The notes under the pieces: model-generated | Database searches by the model: none | What the model saw: only the letters and a program-made list of their open reading frames with translations | What the model was told of the DNA's origin: nothing | Shown: positions 32,697 to 44,300 of the stretch, in pieces | Position numbering within the stretch: position 1 is the first letter of the stretch | Layout: every line of letters starts with the position of its first letter | From: Branchiostoma lanceolatum | Lineage: Eukaryota > Chordata > Leptocardii > Amphioxiformes > Branchiostomatidae | Length of the DNA: 64,000 bases | Direction of reading: 5' to 3' | Assembly (NCBI RefSeq): GCF_035083965.1 | Contig: NC_089732.1 | Location: forward strand, 5,347,383-5,411,382 | Position numbers and translations under genes: made by a program

Positions 32697-35600
32697 TCAC
32701 AACAGCCCTTCTAGTCCAACTGGAATGTACATCAGAGGATCTGGCTCAGCCGGTTGTAGATGTGCTGAAAGATTCACCTGAACAGATTGAAAGGCCAACG
32801 TCTCTGTCAGTCTTCCCTCTACCGTACCATTCATGGTCACCTTGATTGGCTTGGCACGGCAAGGAGTGAAACCAGTTTGTGACTGAAAACAAACACACAG
32901 AAAAACATCGAATAATGCGTTGACGTTTGGCTATTGTGGCTGGAAAAACAAACACGCAAAAAAACATCGAATAGTGCGTTGACGTTTGGCTATTGTGACT
33001 GGAAAAACAAACACGCTGAAAAGCATCGAATAATGCGTTGAAGTTTGGCTATGCCAACATGAAGGTTACATACTCTGACAATCATATTTTCTACCTATAG
33101 TGTTCATGTTATCCACAATGACGAATGTTTGTAAGCTTTACCTCGTTAACTTTGTCCACGAACGCCTGGAACCCCTCTCGGCAGAACGGTTTCCCATGCA
33201 GCTCAACGTCTTGTAGAGTCTCACTTGTAGATACGATTCTTCCAAGCTCACCAAGACCCTCCGCATTGAACCTTCCTGCTAGTTCTACTTTCCTCAGACT
33301 TCCACTGCACTGCTCTTCGATTGCTTTGCACAAGGCAAATAGGAAGGACTTGTTCATATTCCTCCAAACCAAGATGACCTCCTTGATGTTCTGACTTGCT
33401 GATATCACTTCTGCAAACAGCAGTTTTTCTCGTGCAAACATCCAGGTGAAGACCAGCTCAAGTCTTTCCAAGGTTCGACATTTCTTCAGGGCTTCGCACA
33501 GTTTGATCGCGCAATTCGCGCTTTCCGTCGTCGCGTCAACTGAAGTCAACCCGTTCAGTTGAATGGACAACGATGTTAGTGTCTTGGTATTCTTCATAAC
33601 ATAAGCCAGTGCTTCGATACCAGGGTCTTGTATGTGTCCTCTCCCACCGGAGAAGCCCTTAACGTGTATTGCCCGGAGACGTTGATGCCCAGCTATCGCC
33701 GGGGCAAGTAACTCGAGAGCCTTCTTGTGTCGTAATATGTATCCACTCAGGTACAAGCTCTGCAGAGTGGAGTTAAGACGCAAGGCAGCGGATAATGAGT
33801 CAATGAAGACCTCGGCATTCCGCTCGCGACTGCAGTGTGTCTTGAAGCCCTTGGAAATTTTGTTTGAGCATCTGTGTGGACAACTCTTGGCACAGTACAC
33901 TTGGAGATGAAGATCACGAATAGACTTGTTCTCTTGGATGGCCTGTGGTATTGTCTTCACCGCGAATTCATCCATTCGGTCAATGTTTGCTTCAATTGTC
34001 AAGTGCAAGATACTTTGGTTTTCAGCAAGACCCTGGTGAAAATGTATAATTCCGCTGTTGTCTTCTTCCATTGGGTTGGAGAGAGTCATGTCCAGCCCTG
34101 TAACATTCACTTTCAAATATTTGACGCGCCTCGTGCACTTCATGGCTCTCCCTAGGCGTTGAAGGCTCTTTGGGTTTAGGACCCACATCTCAGCAATTTC
34201 TACTTTCTTGTCTGTCGACAAGGCTTCCATGACTTCTGCGAGCCCCCGAATGACGGCTGGTTTGGGAGGTCTTCTCTTGAAGTCTAGTTCGATTGTTTCG
34301 GGCAGAAATGCTGCCAAGAGCAGAGCAGTTTTCTTCACGTGACCAGACTCACTGACAGCCCAACACGCTCGACTGGTATCGTCGTGCACACAACACTTAG
34401 GTGCCTCAAGCCTTGTCATTTCCGAGAAATTTACATCGAAAGCCTCGAAGAGATCCTGACAATTCTCTCGCAGAAGGCCAGCGGCGAACAAACAGACGTT
34501 GACATAGTTCTGTCCGCTGACACACTCGGTTGACCAGAGCTTCCTAAGACATTGTTTTCGCTCCTCTGTATCGGGCGGTCTCGTAACGGCATATTTTGCA
34601 GCTAGCAACTCTTTGAACGTCTTGTGCTGGAACTTGTAGCGAACCTCCCGTATGGTGGGATCTTCGACGATGAGACCCATATGAATGACTGAGTCATTTC
34701 CAATCGCCTCCTTTACCTCTTTGCTTGTGAAATCAAACTTATCCGTTGCAATTGAATCCCATGCTAACTTTGCTAAGTTACCCAGGCATTCTTCCATCTT
34801 CTCTTTGGTCATGGAATGTTTAGGGTCCTCGACGTATCTTCTTGCGACTAAGGCGATCACTTCCTCGACTATCTCCGTGCATGTGTTGGGTTTCCTGATC
34901 CGACTGCCCCATAGTATGCTGACAATAACAGCGTAGAAGGGGTTTCTGACAATGTCCTGTAGACAATCGTCAACAGATATGGCCCATTTAAGACTCTTGG
35001 CATCTTTTTCACCGTCTTTGCGACACTTGAAGAACTGGTCGATGTACCTGTCAACATCTCCAGGAGAGAATCTGTTCACATTGTAATGGGCGTCACAGTA
35101 TAGCGGTATGTGGAGTGCTTTTGGACTGGAATTCCCTGTTGTAACTTCTGTACTTCTCGATGTTAGGATGCTTGGTGTCTCTCGAAGATACTTCTTCAGT
35201 AAGTACCGTAGAATCGGATGCTTCGTGTGGTCGGGATCGGCCACGTCGTCTTCGCTAACGCCTGGAGTCTCGTCGACGTTTTCGATCATCAACATGGTGC
35301 GGCGTGGATTTTCCTTGATCCAACCTTCCAAACGTTCCACCTCGGCCGAGCTGAGAAAATCGCTCTCCAACAACTGGTCACAGACAGCTTGCAGAAGGTT
35401 CCCAGTGCGCACCGTGCGCGCCGACAAAGCGAACAGAAGCTTGATATCCTTCAGGGCAGGATTTTTGCCTGCTGCCCACGTGTAGGCCTGGTGGTAGATG
35501 AGGGTGGTCTTGCCTACACCAGGGCGACCTTGGAGGAGCAGGTTCTTTTTGTCAAACTGAAGCTCGTCCTCCGGTGTTGAATCGATTTCATCAGTGTCTG

Positions 35601-37509
35601 ATCTGTCCACTCGGCTAAACTGTAGTTTGAAAACAAAAGGTATGTTTTGTTTTTCTCTATTCTGAAAAGAGATTGGTCGTCCTTCAATGTGTACGTACTT
35701 CAGTAGAAACAAGAGTTCCGCGACCTCATATCTCCATGAACAATTCTATTTATGCGAATGACTTACACATTTACATAATATATGCTTAATCATAAACACC
35801 TTTATCTTACTTACACATGTTGCAATATTGACAGTCCTATAATTTTCCAATTTGATGAATTTTGGTGTTTTTGCATTAATCATGCAAATTAGGAATTTAT
35901 TTGCATAATTGGTATTTGTTGATGCTCCACTTTCCATAAACTACATATGTTACATGTATTTGAGTCTTATAATGGAAAACACTGCAAATATAGATTTTCC
36001 TCATTATCTATGCAAATTAATCCTCAATTAGCATAATTTGCACTTCATTGTGTACATCTCTGTCTAAGCTACCTGCATACTGAATATAATGGAAATCCGT
36101 TGTCCCTTTGTTCAGTTATTCTCCTTAGAAGACTTTCACAATAACGCCCCTGCAGTTCCAGAGCAAGCTGCTAGGGGGCCCAAACCTACACCATTTCTTA
36201 ATTACATCACAAGCTATCTGCCACCCAAAAATCAAGACCACAGCACGTCCAGGTCAAAAGATACAAAAACGGAAGTTCTGCTGCAGTACCAAGGTCACAT
36301 ACCAGGGGGCCCAAAATCGACCTTGAATTTCGGCCTCACAACACCGGCCCACATACCAAATATCATCGTAATCCATCCAGAGGTTCTTGAGTTATGCTGC
36401 CTACAATAGTCCGGAAACACAAACACACACACAAACACGCCAAAAACAATATCTCCATTTTTCATGGAGATAATTTCATGGAGATAACAAACCTGGGGGG
36501 GGGGGGGGACGTTTGACAAAAACATATTCAATACTAGTACTAGTACACCCCCCACAGTATGAAAGGCCATAATCAGTTCAATGATTACCACAGATCACAT
36601 TGCACTGCAAATTTGAACAAATATAACAATTTTCTACTTTTGACATCTTGCTTGTTGTAGTCATGAATACACTGTAACTGACATGTATATATAAAATCAC
36701 CTGATTCTTTATATACACCTTCTCTGTTTCCAGACGAAATGCATGCCAGCTGAGTGGATAGTGCTTCTGATATGTTGACTTATAGTGGTCCTTCAGAGCT
36801 TTTTCACACTTCTCCACTACATCTGGAACTGCTCCTGTTGTCACTGTGTGTGCTGTGAAGGAATATAGACAGTGCTAGACAATGATACTATTTTCTTTCG
36901 ATGAGATTAAAACACTCGTTTTTGTTTATTTACCCTTATATACGATAGAGATTATCGATGTACATCTATATACCATACAGGACGAAGCTTCTAGTGAACA
37001 TGCAAAAATGTTCCGAAATGAAGATAATAGAACCCCATTCAAAAACCAACAAAATGGAACGTACAAATCAAGACCGATCAAAAAGTGCAATATGGACATG
37101 CGTTGATTTTTTTTCCTTTTTCTAAAGATGTCCCTTATGAAATTGACGTTCGTCTGTAAGAAATGTAAGTGAACTTAAGCAGGAATTTGTGCTTACATTG
37201 GACTCTTTTCTCAGCTTCCCTGAGCATCTCGGCTAGAAAAGCATACTCGCACTTCTCCAACGCTAAGCAGAAGTTTTCGAATGCTCTGTCGCCAATGGGA
37301 GAAACGGGGAGGATATCGAGTAGTTTCGCGACTCTTTCCCGCCTTTTCTCCTCGTGTATGGCAGTTATGTCCCCTTTTGTTGTGTCTGTCAGGACTCCAT
37401 CTTGGTAGAGATGATCTACGACATGCTTAGCGTCGAGGCTATCCATGATACTCGTTCTGCTCTCTCGGAGGAGGTCACGATGACGAAGGCTCATTGGCTT
37501 GGTATTCAT
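32697..37509 (-). CDS. CARD-NACHT-LRR-like NOD-like receptor
   Basis: Four exons join in frame: 37509-37197 (ATG; phase 1 donor AAT|GTAAGC), 36852-36719, 35661-33142 and 32882-32697 (TGA), for about 1050 aa. Residues 1-95 form a CARD (start MNTKPMSLRHRDLLRESR, later LLDILPVSPIGDRAFENFCL). Exon 2 (106-149) is a linker. The long third exon carries the NACHT ATPase: Walker A GRPGVGKTT at 194-202, Walker B-like LMIENVDE at 273-280, sensor SILTSRS at 313-319. A winged-helix-like region (YKFQHKTFKELLAAKYAV) and degenerate leucine-rich repeats follow (LNSTLQSLYLSG, TKTLTSLSIQLNGL, CRTLERLELVF). The last exon adds 61 residues with no known fold. Such proteins are cytosolic sensors that oligomerise on ATP binding and recruit CARD partners. 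The first Walker B Asp is replaced by Glu-Asn. Frame and length show no damage. CARD and NACHT calls are firm, ligand unknown. Confidence 0.9.
32881..33054. repeat. Three-copy minisatellite over the last NLR splice acceptor
   Basis: Units of 57-59 bp, each with AACATCGAAT(A/G)(A)TGCG and GTTTGGCTATTGTG. On the minus strand each unit contains a T-rich tract and a (C)CAG or CAG. The innermost is the acceptor of the final NLR exon at 32882. Confidence 0.88.
35870..36095. repeat. ATGCAAAT-rich repeat, third copy
   Basis: AATCATGCAAATTAGG, TTTGCATAATT and CTATGCAAATTA recur as in the other two clusters. It lies in the NLR intron between exons 2 and 3. Confidence 0.65.
36100..36490. repeat. Dispersed repeat (GCTAGGGGGCCC family), long copy
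   Basis: CCTGCAGTTCCAGAGCAAGC, CTAGGGGGCCCAAACC, CACACACACAAACACG and AAAACAATATCTCCATTTTT occur in the family order, followed by a G run at 36497-36509. Confidence 0.7.
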
Positions 37510-38837
37510 CGTCGTTGTTTTATAGTATGATTGTTATAGTCAAGCTTCTAACGGTATCTTGTGCTTAGGTCTCTGTTACCTGATCACACGACCTGTGAAA
37601 AAAAGTTGCAAAGTATTCACACACTTGTTGAAATGAAAATGTAACTTATCAAATGTTGATGTTGTCTGGACTTCAGCGCCCCAATACGGGAGCAAGGGGC
37701 TAGCATGTGTTAGGCTCTACCAGCCTCCGCGGGTCGCTGGGAAAATAGTAGAAATTGGCCAAAATAGGGTCAATTGTATGAAGGGAGTCGGCTACGGAGA
37801 TAGGGTCCAATATTACGAATGTTACCCTCCATGGCCAAAGTCCCCCGGCAAATGTTCTCCCTATAGCCGGCGCGGTTAATCTGGTAGAGACTAAGCATAT
37901 GTAGGCAGGCCGGCACTATGAAGAAGCAAGGACATTATATAGACTCCTTGGAAGAAGGTAACGATGCTTCGATGACTTGGGCGCTGAACTGTGAACTCAT
38001 GACAATAACAAGCGCATCAAAGAGAACAAGCTTTAGCCAACCAGCATACAAGAAGGTGGTGCTGCAAGCTCGTACTCAACCGTAAAACGTCTGTGTTTAA
38101 AACATTTAAATTTGTCAAGAGTGGTTCACCCTCTTTGTCAGGTTGCCGCGTAAATACTTGCCTCACTGAAATTCGACCAATGTTTACGGTAGCCTCGAGG
38201 AAAGGGCGCCTTTCTGAGAAAAACGCGGCGTCTTCTAAGATCTTCGCGTCTGTTTGTACCTCGGTGTACTACCAAGCAACGACATTTATTTAGTTAGTGT
38301 GGATAATTGAATTGGGCCCTTCCCTTGATGGTTTGTTACCTACTGAACGGGTCAATGTTAACACTTGGTTGAATGCATCATGGCCACCATGCCCCCCCCC
38401 CCCACACACACACACATAAAATACTTGCAAAGCCTAGCCAGTGATACACTATACAGACGATGGATTGAAGTTTTTATGTACATGTATTTGCGAAGCTAAA
38501 AAAAGAGAAACTAAAGACATTTTTTAAAAATCAGATCAACAACAACTTAATATCGGACAGCCATTTCATTCATCATGTCACATATAAATAGACTTACCTG
38601 TTTGTGAGCTAGCGTGGTCAAATGATTTTCAGTGGTGAACATTGCCTCATATGCATATTGATATTCTTGTGTGAACACAATTTTAAGTATCATATAAACA
38701 CAGCATTTGAAATTAAGATGTGTACGGAATGCAAATTAAAACAAGCCTCGTTACAGATTGTGAGAGCTTATAAACTTATGAAATTTCCCTACCATACAAG
38801 TGAGCTACTAGATTGTGACAGCCCTGTTCTTAGATTA
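37510..38837. other. Intergenic, no supported gene
   Basis: This holds the 5' flank of the NLR gene, a C-rich/CACA run near 38390, and GC-rich sequence at 37670-37990 that looks like a dispersed element of unknown type. Confidence 0.5.
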
Positions 38838-39215
38838 GGGAAAGTTGAGTGACCAAAGGATTGGCCAGGTAGCCAGACTCACAATACTACAAAAAGCGAG
38901 ACGGCTGCAGGGCCTCCTGGCCCTGCCGGTGGGTACATACTTGCAGCTAAACCATCGCCAATCTCGCCACAACCATCCGAACTCGTTTAAACCAATCCCC
39001 TTCCACAAGGACTGCTACAGATTCTCCTATTTTCCACGAACTGACAGAGATTGGAACTCATTGACATTGTCATACCCAGTAACACAGGAACTAGAGGTGG
39101 AAAAGTTCAGAGGGGAGGTCGCAGACCACCTGAGATAACACCAATAAGTGCACTACTACCCCTGGACGTTTTTCCCCAACTAAAGGGAGTTGTCCAGTAC
39201 AACAACAAGAACAAG
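38838..39215 (+). mobile_element. LINE 3' fragment (ORF2 C-terminus)
   Basis: The plus frame to the stop near 39138 reads RLTILQKAR, LPVGTYLQ and then YRFSYFPRTDRDWNSLTLSY. The FFPRT-x-x-DWNSLP phrase is the hallmark C-terminal tail of many LINE-encoded proteins. A short 3' UTR with CCCCAACTAAAGGGAGTTG and an ACAACAACAAGAACAAG tail follows. It is 5' truncated, as usual for LINEs. Confidence 0.85.
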
Positions 39216-39887
39216 TAACAACGTCAAAATGATACCTTGAAATGTGCTGGGGTCTCTTTGCCCTCCGACGCACCAAACACAGATGACGTCACGGTATGTG
39301 GAACAACCACTTCGGAACTGCATGGAAAGTCCCGACGTGACGTGTCCAACGTGTTGTCTATTCTGTGTAAGTTGTCACAACCGTACGTTGTTCATGTATT
39401 GCTGTACGTTGTCCAGCTAGTCGGAGATATAGCGCACCAATAGAATTGGACAACACCAGTGGTTCATAAAAGACCCTGCTGTAGTCGAAGGACATAATAC
39501 AAAAGCGTGGTCTCTTTTCACTTGTTGTTGACACACCTTGCAATTGGTATGTCGGCCGCGACACATGCTCAAAATCTGCAGGTAAAACTAGACAGTCGCG
39601 AGGTGCTGAGTCTACCCTGAAATCAAAATTTGATTTATCACAACACGTATCCGTGCGAATGTTGTGACAACGACATTGAACAGCAATGGCTGATGCCGCT
39701 ACCATACGTCAGTATTACTTTGTGAAAGCTCCACACAATTGGAAATCCCCCAAATCCAAACATAGAAGAGTCCATTCCGATGTTGGAGGCTAATTGGACG
39801 CTAAGCATTTCATTTGCGGCTTTGTATTTACCCAACCGCGTTTGCAGTACCCAGTGCATGGAGGCGGCGGGATTAGATGAACTCTAT
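39216..39887. other. No supported gene
   Basis: Short frames on both strands have no recognisable domain. A loose inverted repeat of TACGTTGT words lies near 39390. Confidence 0.4.
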
Positions 39888-40035
39888 TGCTCAACAATCG
39901 CACATATTACAATGCATGGCATTAAATCAACAATACTACAATTCTAACTACAAAATATCATATAAAAGTAATGTTATATCGATTACAATAGTCATGTATG
40001 GGTAATTCGATCTCGCTTTTGGAATGATTAGCCGC
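39888..40035 (-). mobile_element. LINE 3' UTR fragment
   Basis: It is homologous to 7612-7790: TTATTGCTCAACAATCG / TTATTGTTCGACAATCG, GGCATTAAATCAACAATACT, TCATGTATGGGTAA and CTCGCTTTTGGAATGA occur in the same order. Confidence 0.65.
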
Positions 40036-40489
40036 CCTGCAAACCTTAAGTACATAAAAAAAACCGTACTGAGAACTTCACTGTGAAACAAACACAACTA
40101 CGGTTGGACGAAATGCAAAAATGGTCTCCCGTGGACCCCAATCGTGCCAATGGTATATCTCACGTAGAAAGTCCCACCTAGCTAATTGCGTCGAAGCTTA
40201 AAACAAGGTGGGAAAAACCCGACATTACGAATGGGAAAATCACATCATTGTTATCACCCTTACAAGACTACCGCATTTACGCGTGACATTATCACGAAAC
40301 GTTTCTGGAATCCGTACATTGTAGGTCATTGCCGCCGGCGGGTGTTACCCCATTGACCAAAAAGGTGTATCCCACCAGGAAAGTCCCACCGTCATTGCAA
40401 ATGGCGTCAAACCTTAAAATAACTTTGGGCCAGTTGGGGGAAAACCTAGACAGAATGAAATCGCTACAACCACCAACATATTTTTCAGG

Positions 40490-40565
40490 TGATTATCTTC
40501 GCCGAGGTTATGTTTTCGGTTACGCCAGCTGTTGGGTGGGTCTGTATGTATGTATGTATGTTTGT
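40490..40565. repeat. Dispersed repeat, inverse of 62260-62335
   Basis: TTCGCCGAGGTTATGTTTTC and GGTTACGCCAGCTG occur inverted near 62290-62330. A GTAT microsatellite follows here. Confidence 0.65.
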
Positions 40566-41223
40566 CTAAGATTTGCACAAGTAACCTTGGCCAAGAAGGT
40601 TATATTTTTACATTGCTATTCTACAACACTAATAGAAGCAAGCTCACCCCCCCCCCCCCGTGTTGTTGATACTCGGAATTTGAGGCTTTAACATCTTAAG
40701 TCTAAAGAAATAAGACAAACTTCAGGACAAATACTGCAATTGTCTTTAATGATTGCTTCTTGGAAACTGGTATCCCTACATTAGTTATTTGCTGTTCTCA
40801 TAATTTTAAAAGTTGTCATGTTAAATGCACACAGCACAACTTACAACTTTCATTATCCACAAAAAGCTTTGTCATGATTGAAATGATAATGTTGAGTTTT
40901 CTCAGATATTCAATACAATGTGAATTCCAAAATACTAACAGTATGTGACAAACAGTATCCTAGACCCAGAAACAAGAATCTCTGAAATAAACATATATGT
41001 AGTAGTAAAATATCATTACATTCATCAATATTACTTGGCAGCTGTTGGTTGATTTTTTTTCCTTACTGCTTGTCTGTGAACAAGAGAACTAAAACAATTT
41101 TTCGGAAGATTTTTTACAAGCATAACCATCCTGTAGCACTGAGGACAATGCTGCTTTCACAGGGTTCAAGCTCTTCAAGTGCTACCCATTTGCATATTGA
41201 AACAAACAAACAATATACTTTTT

Positions 41224-41229
41224 TTTATT
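41224..41229 (-). terminator. Poly(A) signal of the PUM3-like gene
   Basis: AATAAA on the minus strand, about 170 nt after the stop codon at 41396. Confidence 0.55.
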
Positions 41230-41395
41230 GGCAAATGTAATGTTCACAACATAACTTTATGTTGGCATGAGACTTCAGTGGTATACATGTATGTATACAC
41301 ACATTGTTAAAGGGTATTTAATATGATTATCGTATCATATCATACCACATATAACATTGGAAATAGATGCTGAATTGAATCCATGGTCTCTCCTT

Positions 41396-44300
41396 CTATG
41401 CAGACAGTGTTTCCAGTTTCTTGACTAGGATGTCTGTACCAGCGACCTTGATGTTCTTAAGCATTGTCTTCTGTGGCTCCAACTCCTTCTGAACCCTCTT
41501 CACAACTTCTGGGATGCCAGTATCTAGCAGACTGTTAACACATCAGAAACATTTTAAACTTGTTAGAAGAAAAGCCAAGGAAATCTCTGATAGCTGTCAT
41601 TTTACTGATTGAGAGGCCAATACATTCTATTCACCATATGTCAAGATGTTAGAAATTCTTCCAATGACTGTAAAAGCTCATGATCCCATACTGTACACTC
41701 TTGTATCAGGTAGATTAGCCTTATAAAACTGTAGTTTTAACTTAAAAGCACCTGTGCAGTTGATGCCATTACTTTGTACCTTGCAAAATTGTTGTGCAAT
41801 AAAATTTATTATTATTATTACTATCATTATTATTAGAAACATAAATCTTATGTACTGAACCACAGGCACATCAGAGCATTGTAGCTGCAGGAAAGAAGAG
41901 TTGACTGACTGATGCAAATCAAAACTATCTAAGAGGAAATGAATAGGAAAATACATGTAGTTTCTATTTGGTTTATCTATTAGATGCAAAAAAAGCACAA
42001 CTTGAGTAAAGAAGATTACTAAAGTTTGAGTAAAGAAGAATACTAAAGAAGAAAACTGAACAAATTTTATCCATGGACATTTTCTGGTAATAAGCTAGTT
42101 CACAGTTTGAAGGTCGCAGAACACAGTATTTCTCCGCGACCCCCAGGGTCCATGACGCGGGTACAAAATGTAGTTCTCAAACTCTGGAAGACTGGGTAGA
42201 AAGCTGCATGTGAGAGGCATCCATGTGTAAACTGTGCTGTGTGGTGTAGAAATATGTCGGCTTTTAGACTGTAGGATTTGGATGGTGGACCTTTTCCATT
42301 TTCCGAACTATAGAAATCCCCATAGGCCGAAAACTGTGTTCTGGTACCTTCAAGCATGTGCAGTGTGATGCATCACAGGTAATATATCAAAGTTGAAGGA
42401 CCCTGAGACATAAATAAAACACATCTGGATAAAAATTGCTTAAAACTTAGGGGCCTTCATGGGGCATGCGCAGTTCAAACCGTGAGTCAGCTTATTGTAC
42501 CATGGCCTTCTGTATGGCATGATGTGACCTTGAACTTGCTCCACCCACCTGACAATGACAAAGGCTCCCCGGTTGACCTTGGCCCACGATGCCATGGCAC
42601 CAGGTTCAAGGTGAGACAGCAGTGCTGCAGCAAAGAACCCTGGGAAGACATGCACACAAGCCATGAATACAATCAAACTCTTAAAGTTTCAAAATAATCA
42701 ATACACAGCATCTAAAACGATTTTTACAGGAATATAGTCCTACAATAATCACCAAGCAGATGTAGACAGGCAACAAAGTTGTTTCTCAATAGTGAAACCT
42801 AAACCCATGTTCAGGTTCAGGTCCAGATTCAGGGGTTCAGGTCCAGACTTATAAGTTTGGATACTCACAGTCTTGCTCATAGTCTCACTGTCTTGGCCAA
42901 CATAACGATTTTGCTACCGGAAGATCTACTTGAAGAGTGACCTACTCTAACTAAGTGTAAATTTCCCCCAGACTTGAATGATTCACACACCTTCAGTCTG
43001 GCCAGCTTCCCTTTGGTTCTTGTCCCAGGTGAGCAGCCTCTTCAGGAAGAGGTGACCGGCTGGGTGTTCCACAAGGTGCATCTGGATAAACCATCAACAT
43101 CAGAGGCTCTGGTTACAAATACAGTCAAACTGGGTCTAACGACCACGTCCAAAAGACGACCATCGGCTTAAGACGACCGATTTCGGTCGGTCCCAATTTT
43201 TTTCCCAAAGACACAAGCATTAAGTAATGTGTCCAGGACAACCACTTGTCTTCTGTGACCGCGACAGACCTTCTGTATGTTTATTTGGGTGATCTTTTTT
43301 TTTTTTAATGTCACAATAGAACCTTAAACTTAAATGGAATACTGTAAATGCAGAAATGTACGCAGTGGTTTTCTGTACACTGTTTTTGCGGTGAACTCTT
43401 TACCGCTTATTAAAAACCACTGTGAAAAGCTGATCCATTGACTGTAGCGCTACTATTGTTTCAAACAAGAAAACAAACCCATACTCTCCCTACCACGAAA
43501 CTAAATCCGCGCAAACATTTCTGCATTAATTTTACAGAAATTTTACTTGTTTTTTTTTTAATGCAAAAGGAAGTGAACCATTACGTCAATTAATTTGTAG
43601 TTAAATTTGGTTCCAAACATACCTACATGTCATACATGTGCAACTAGTGTATTCAGTCCACATTGAATCTATCTTTTTCCAACATTGATAAATAGAATAA
43701 TGAACATTTTTTCAATATTCTGATGCAAAATCCGAATTCTTTTGGCCACGGCTTTATTCCTAACCACTTATGTTGCAACCTGTATTTCAGAACAACTATA
43801 TTACATTGTTGCGTACCTGACTTTCATCCCCATCTCTTCCTTGTGGCATGAAGTCTTCAGCTGCCAACAAGGACAAGGCCTCATAGGCTGCCGTCTTATC
43901 ACCTGATGAAGCGATATAACATACATCAATTTTACTGACTTACTGAGAGAAGCTCCTATCAACCTAACAATTACAAAAAAAACTAAGGGACCCTAAAAAA
44001 ATAACTTACACCACTTCCTTTCTGCCCCAAGAGCTATCTACCACCCAAAAATTAAAACCATACCATAGTATGTCCACAAAATATCACAACCAGAAAGTCC
44101 ACTGCAGTACCATAGAAAGATGCCAGGTAGCCCTAAATTCTAGTCTTTGTTACAAGCTACCATTACACCAAATATGAAACCAATCCATCCAGACATTCTT
44201 GGTGGCCGACAAATAGAACTGTAGAAAACACTGCCTAAAATACAACATCCTGGCAATGGTAATTATAACAGGCTACAAAAAGAGGTAAATCTTAATGTAA

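Noticed and set aside
32881..33054. CRISPR-like repeat array
   Set aside because: Units are contiguous without spacers and the setting is a eukaryotic intron, so it is a minisatellite.
33125..35580. Several plus-strand frames of 60-125 codons
   Set aside because: They are antisense shadows of the long NLR exon, with no domain or splice support.
42440..42697. Frames on both strands extending past the PUM3 exon
   Set aside because: Only 42639-42549 minus is supported by splice sites and similarity; the extensions run into introns.
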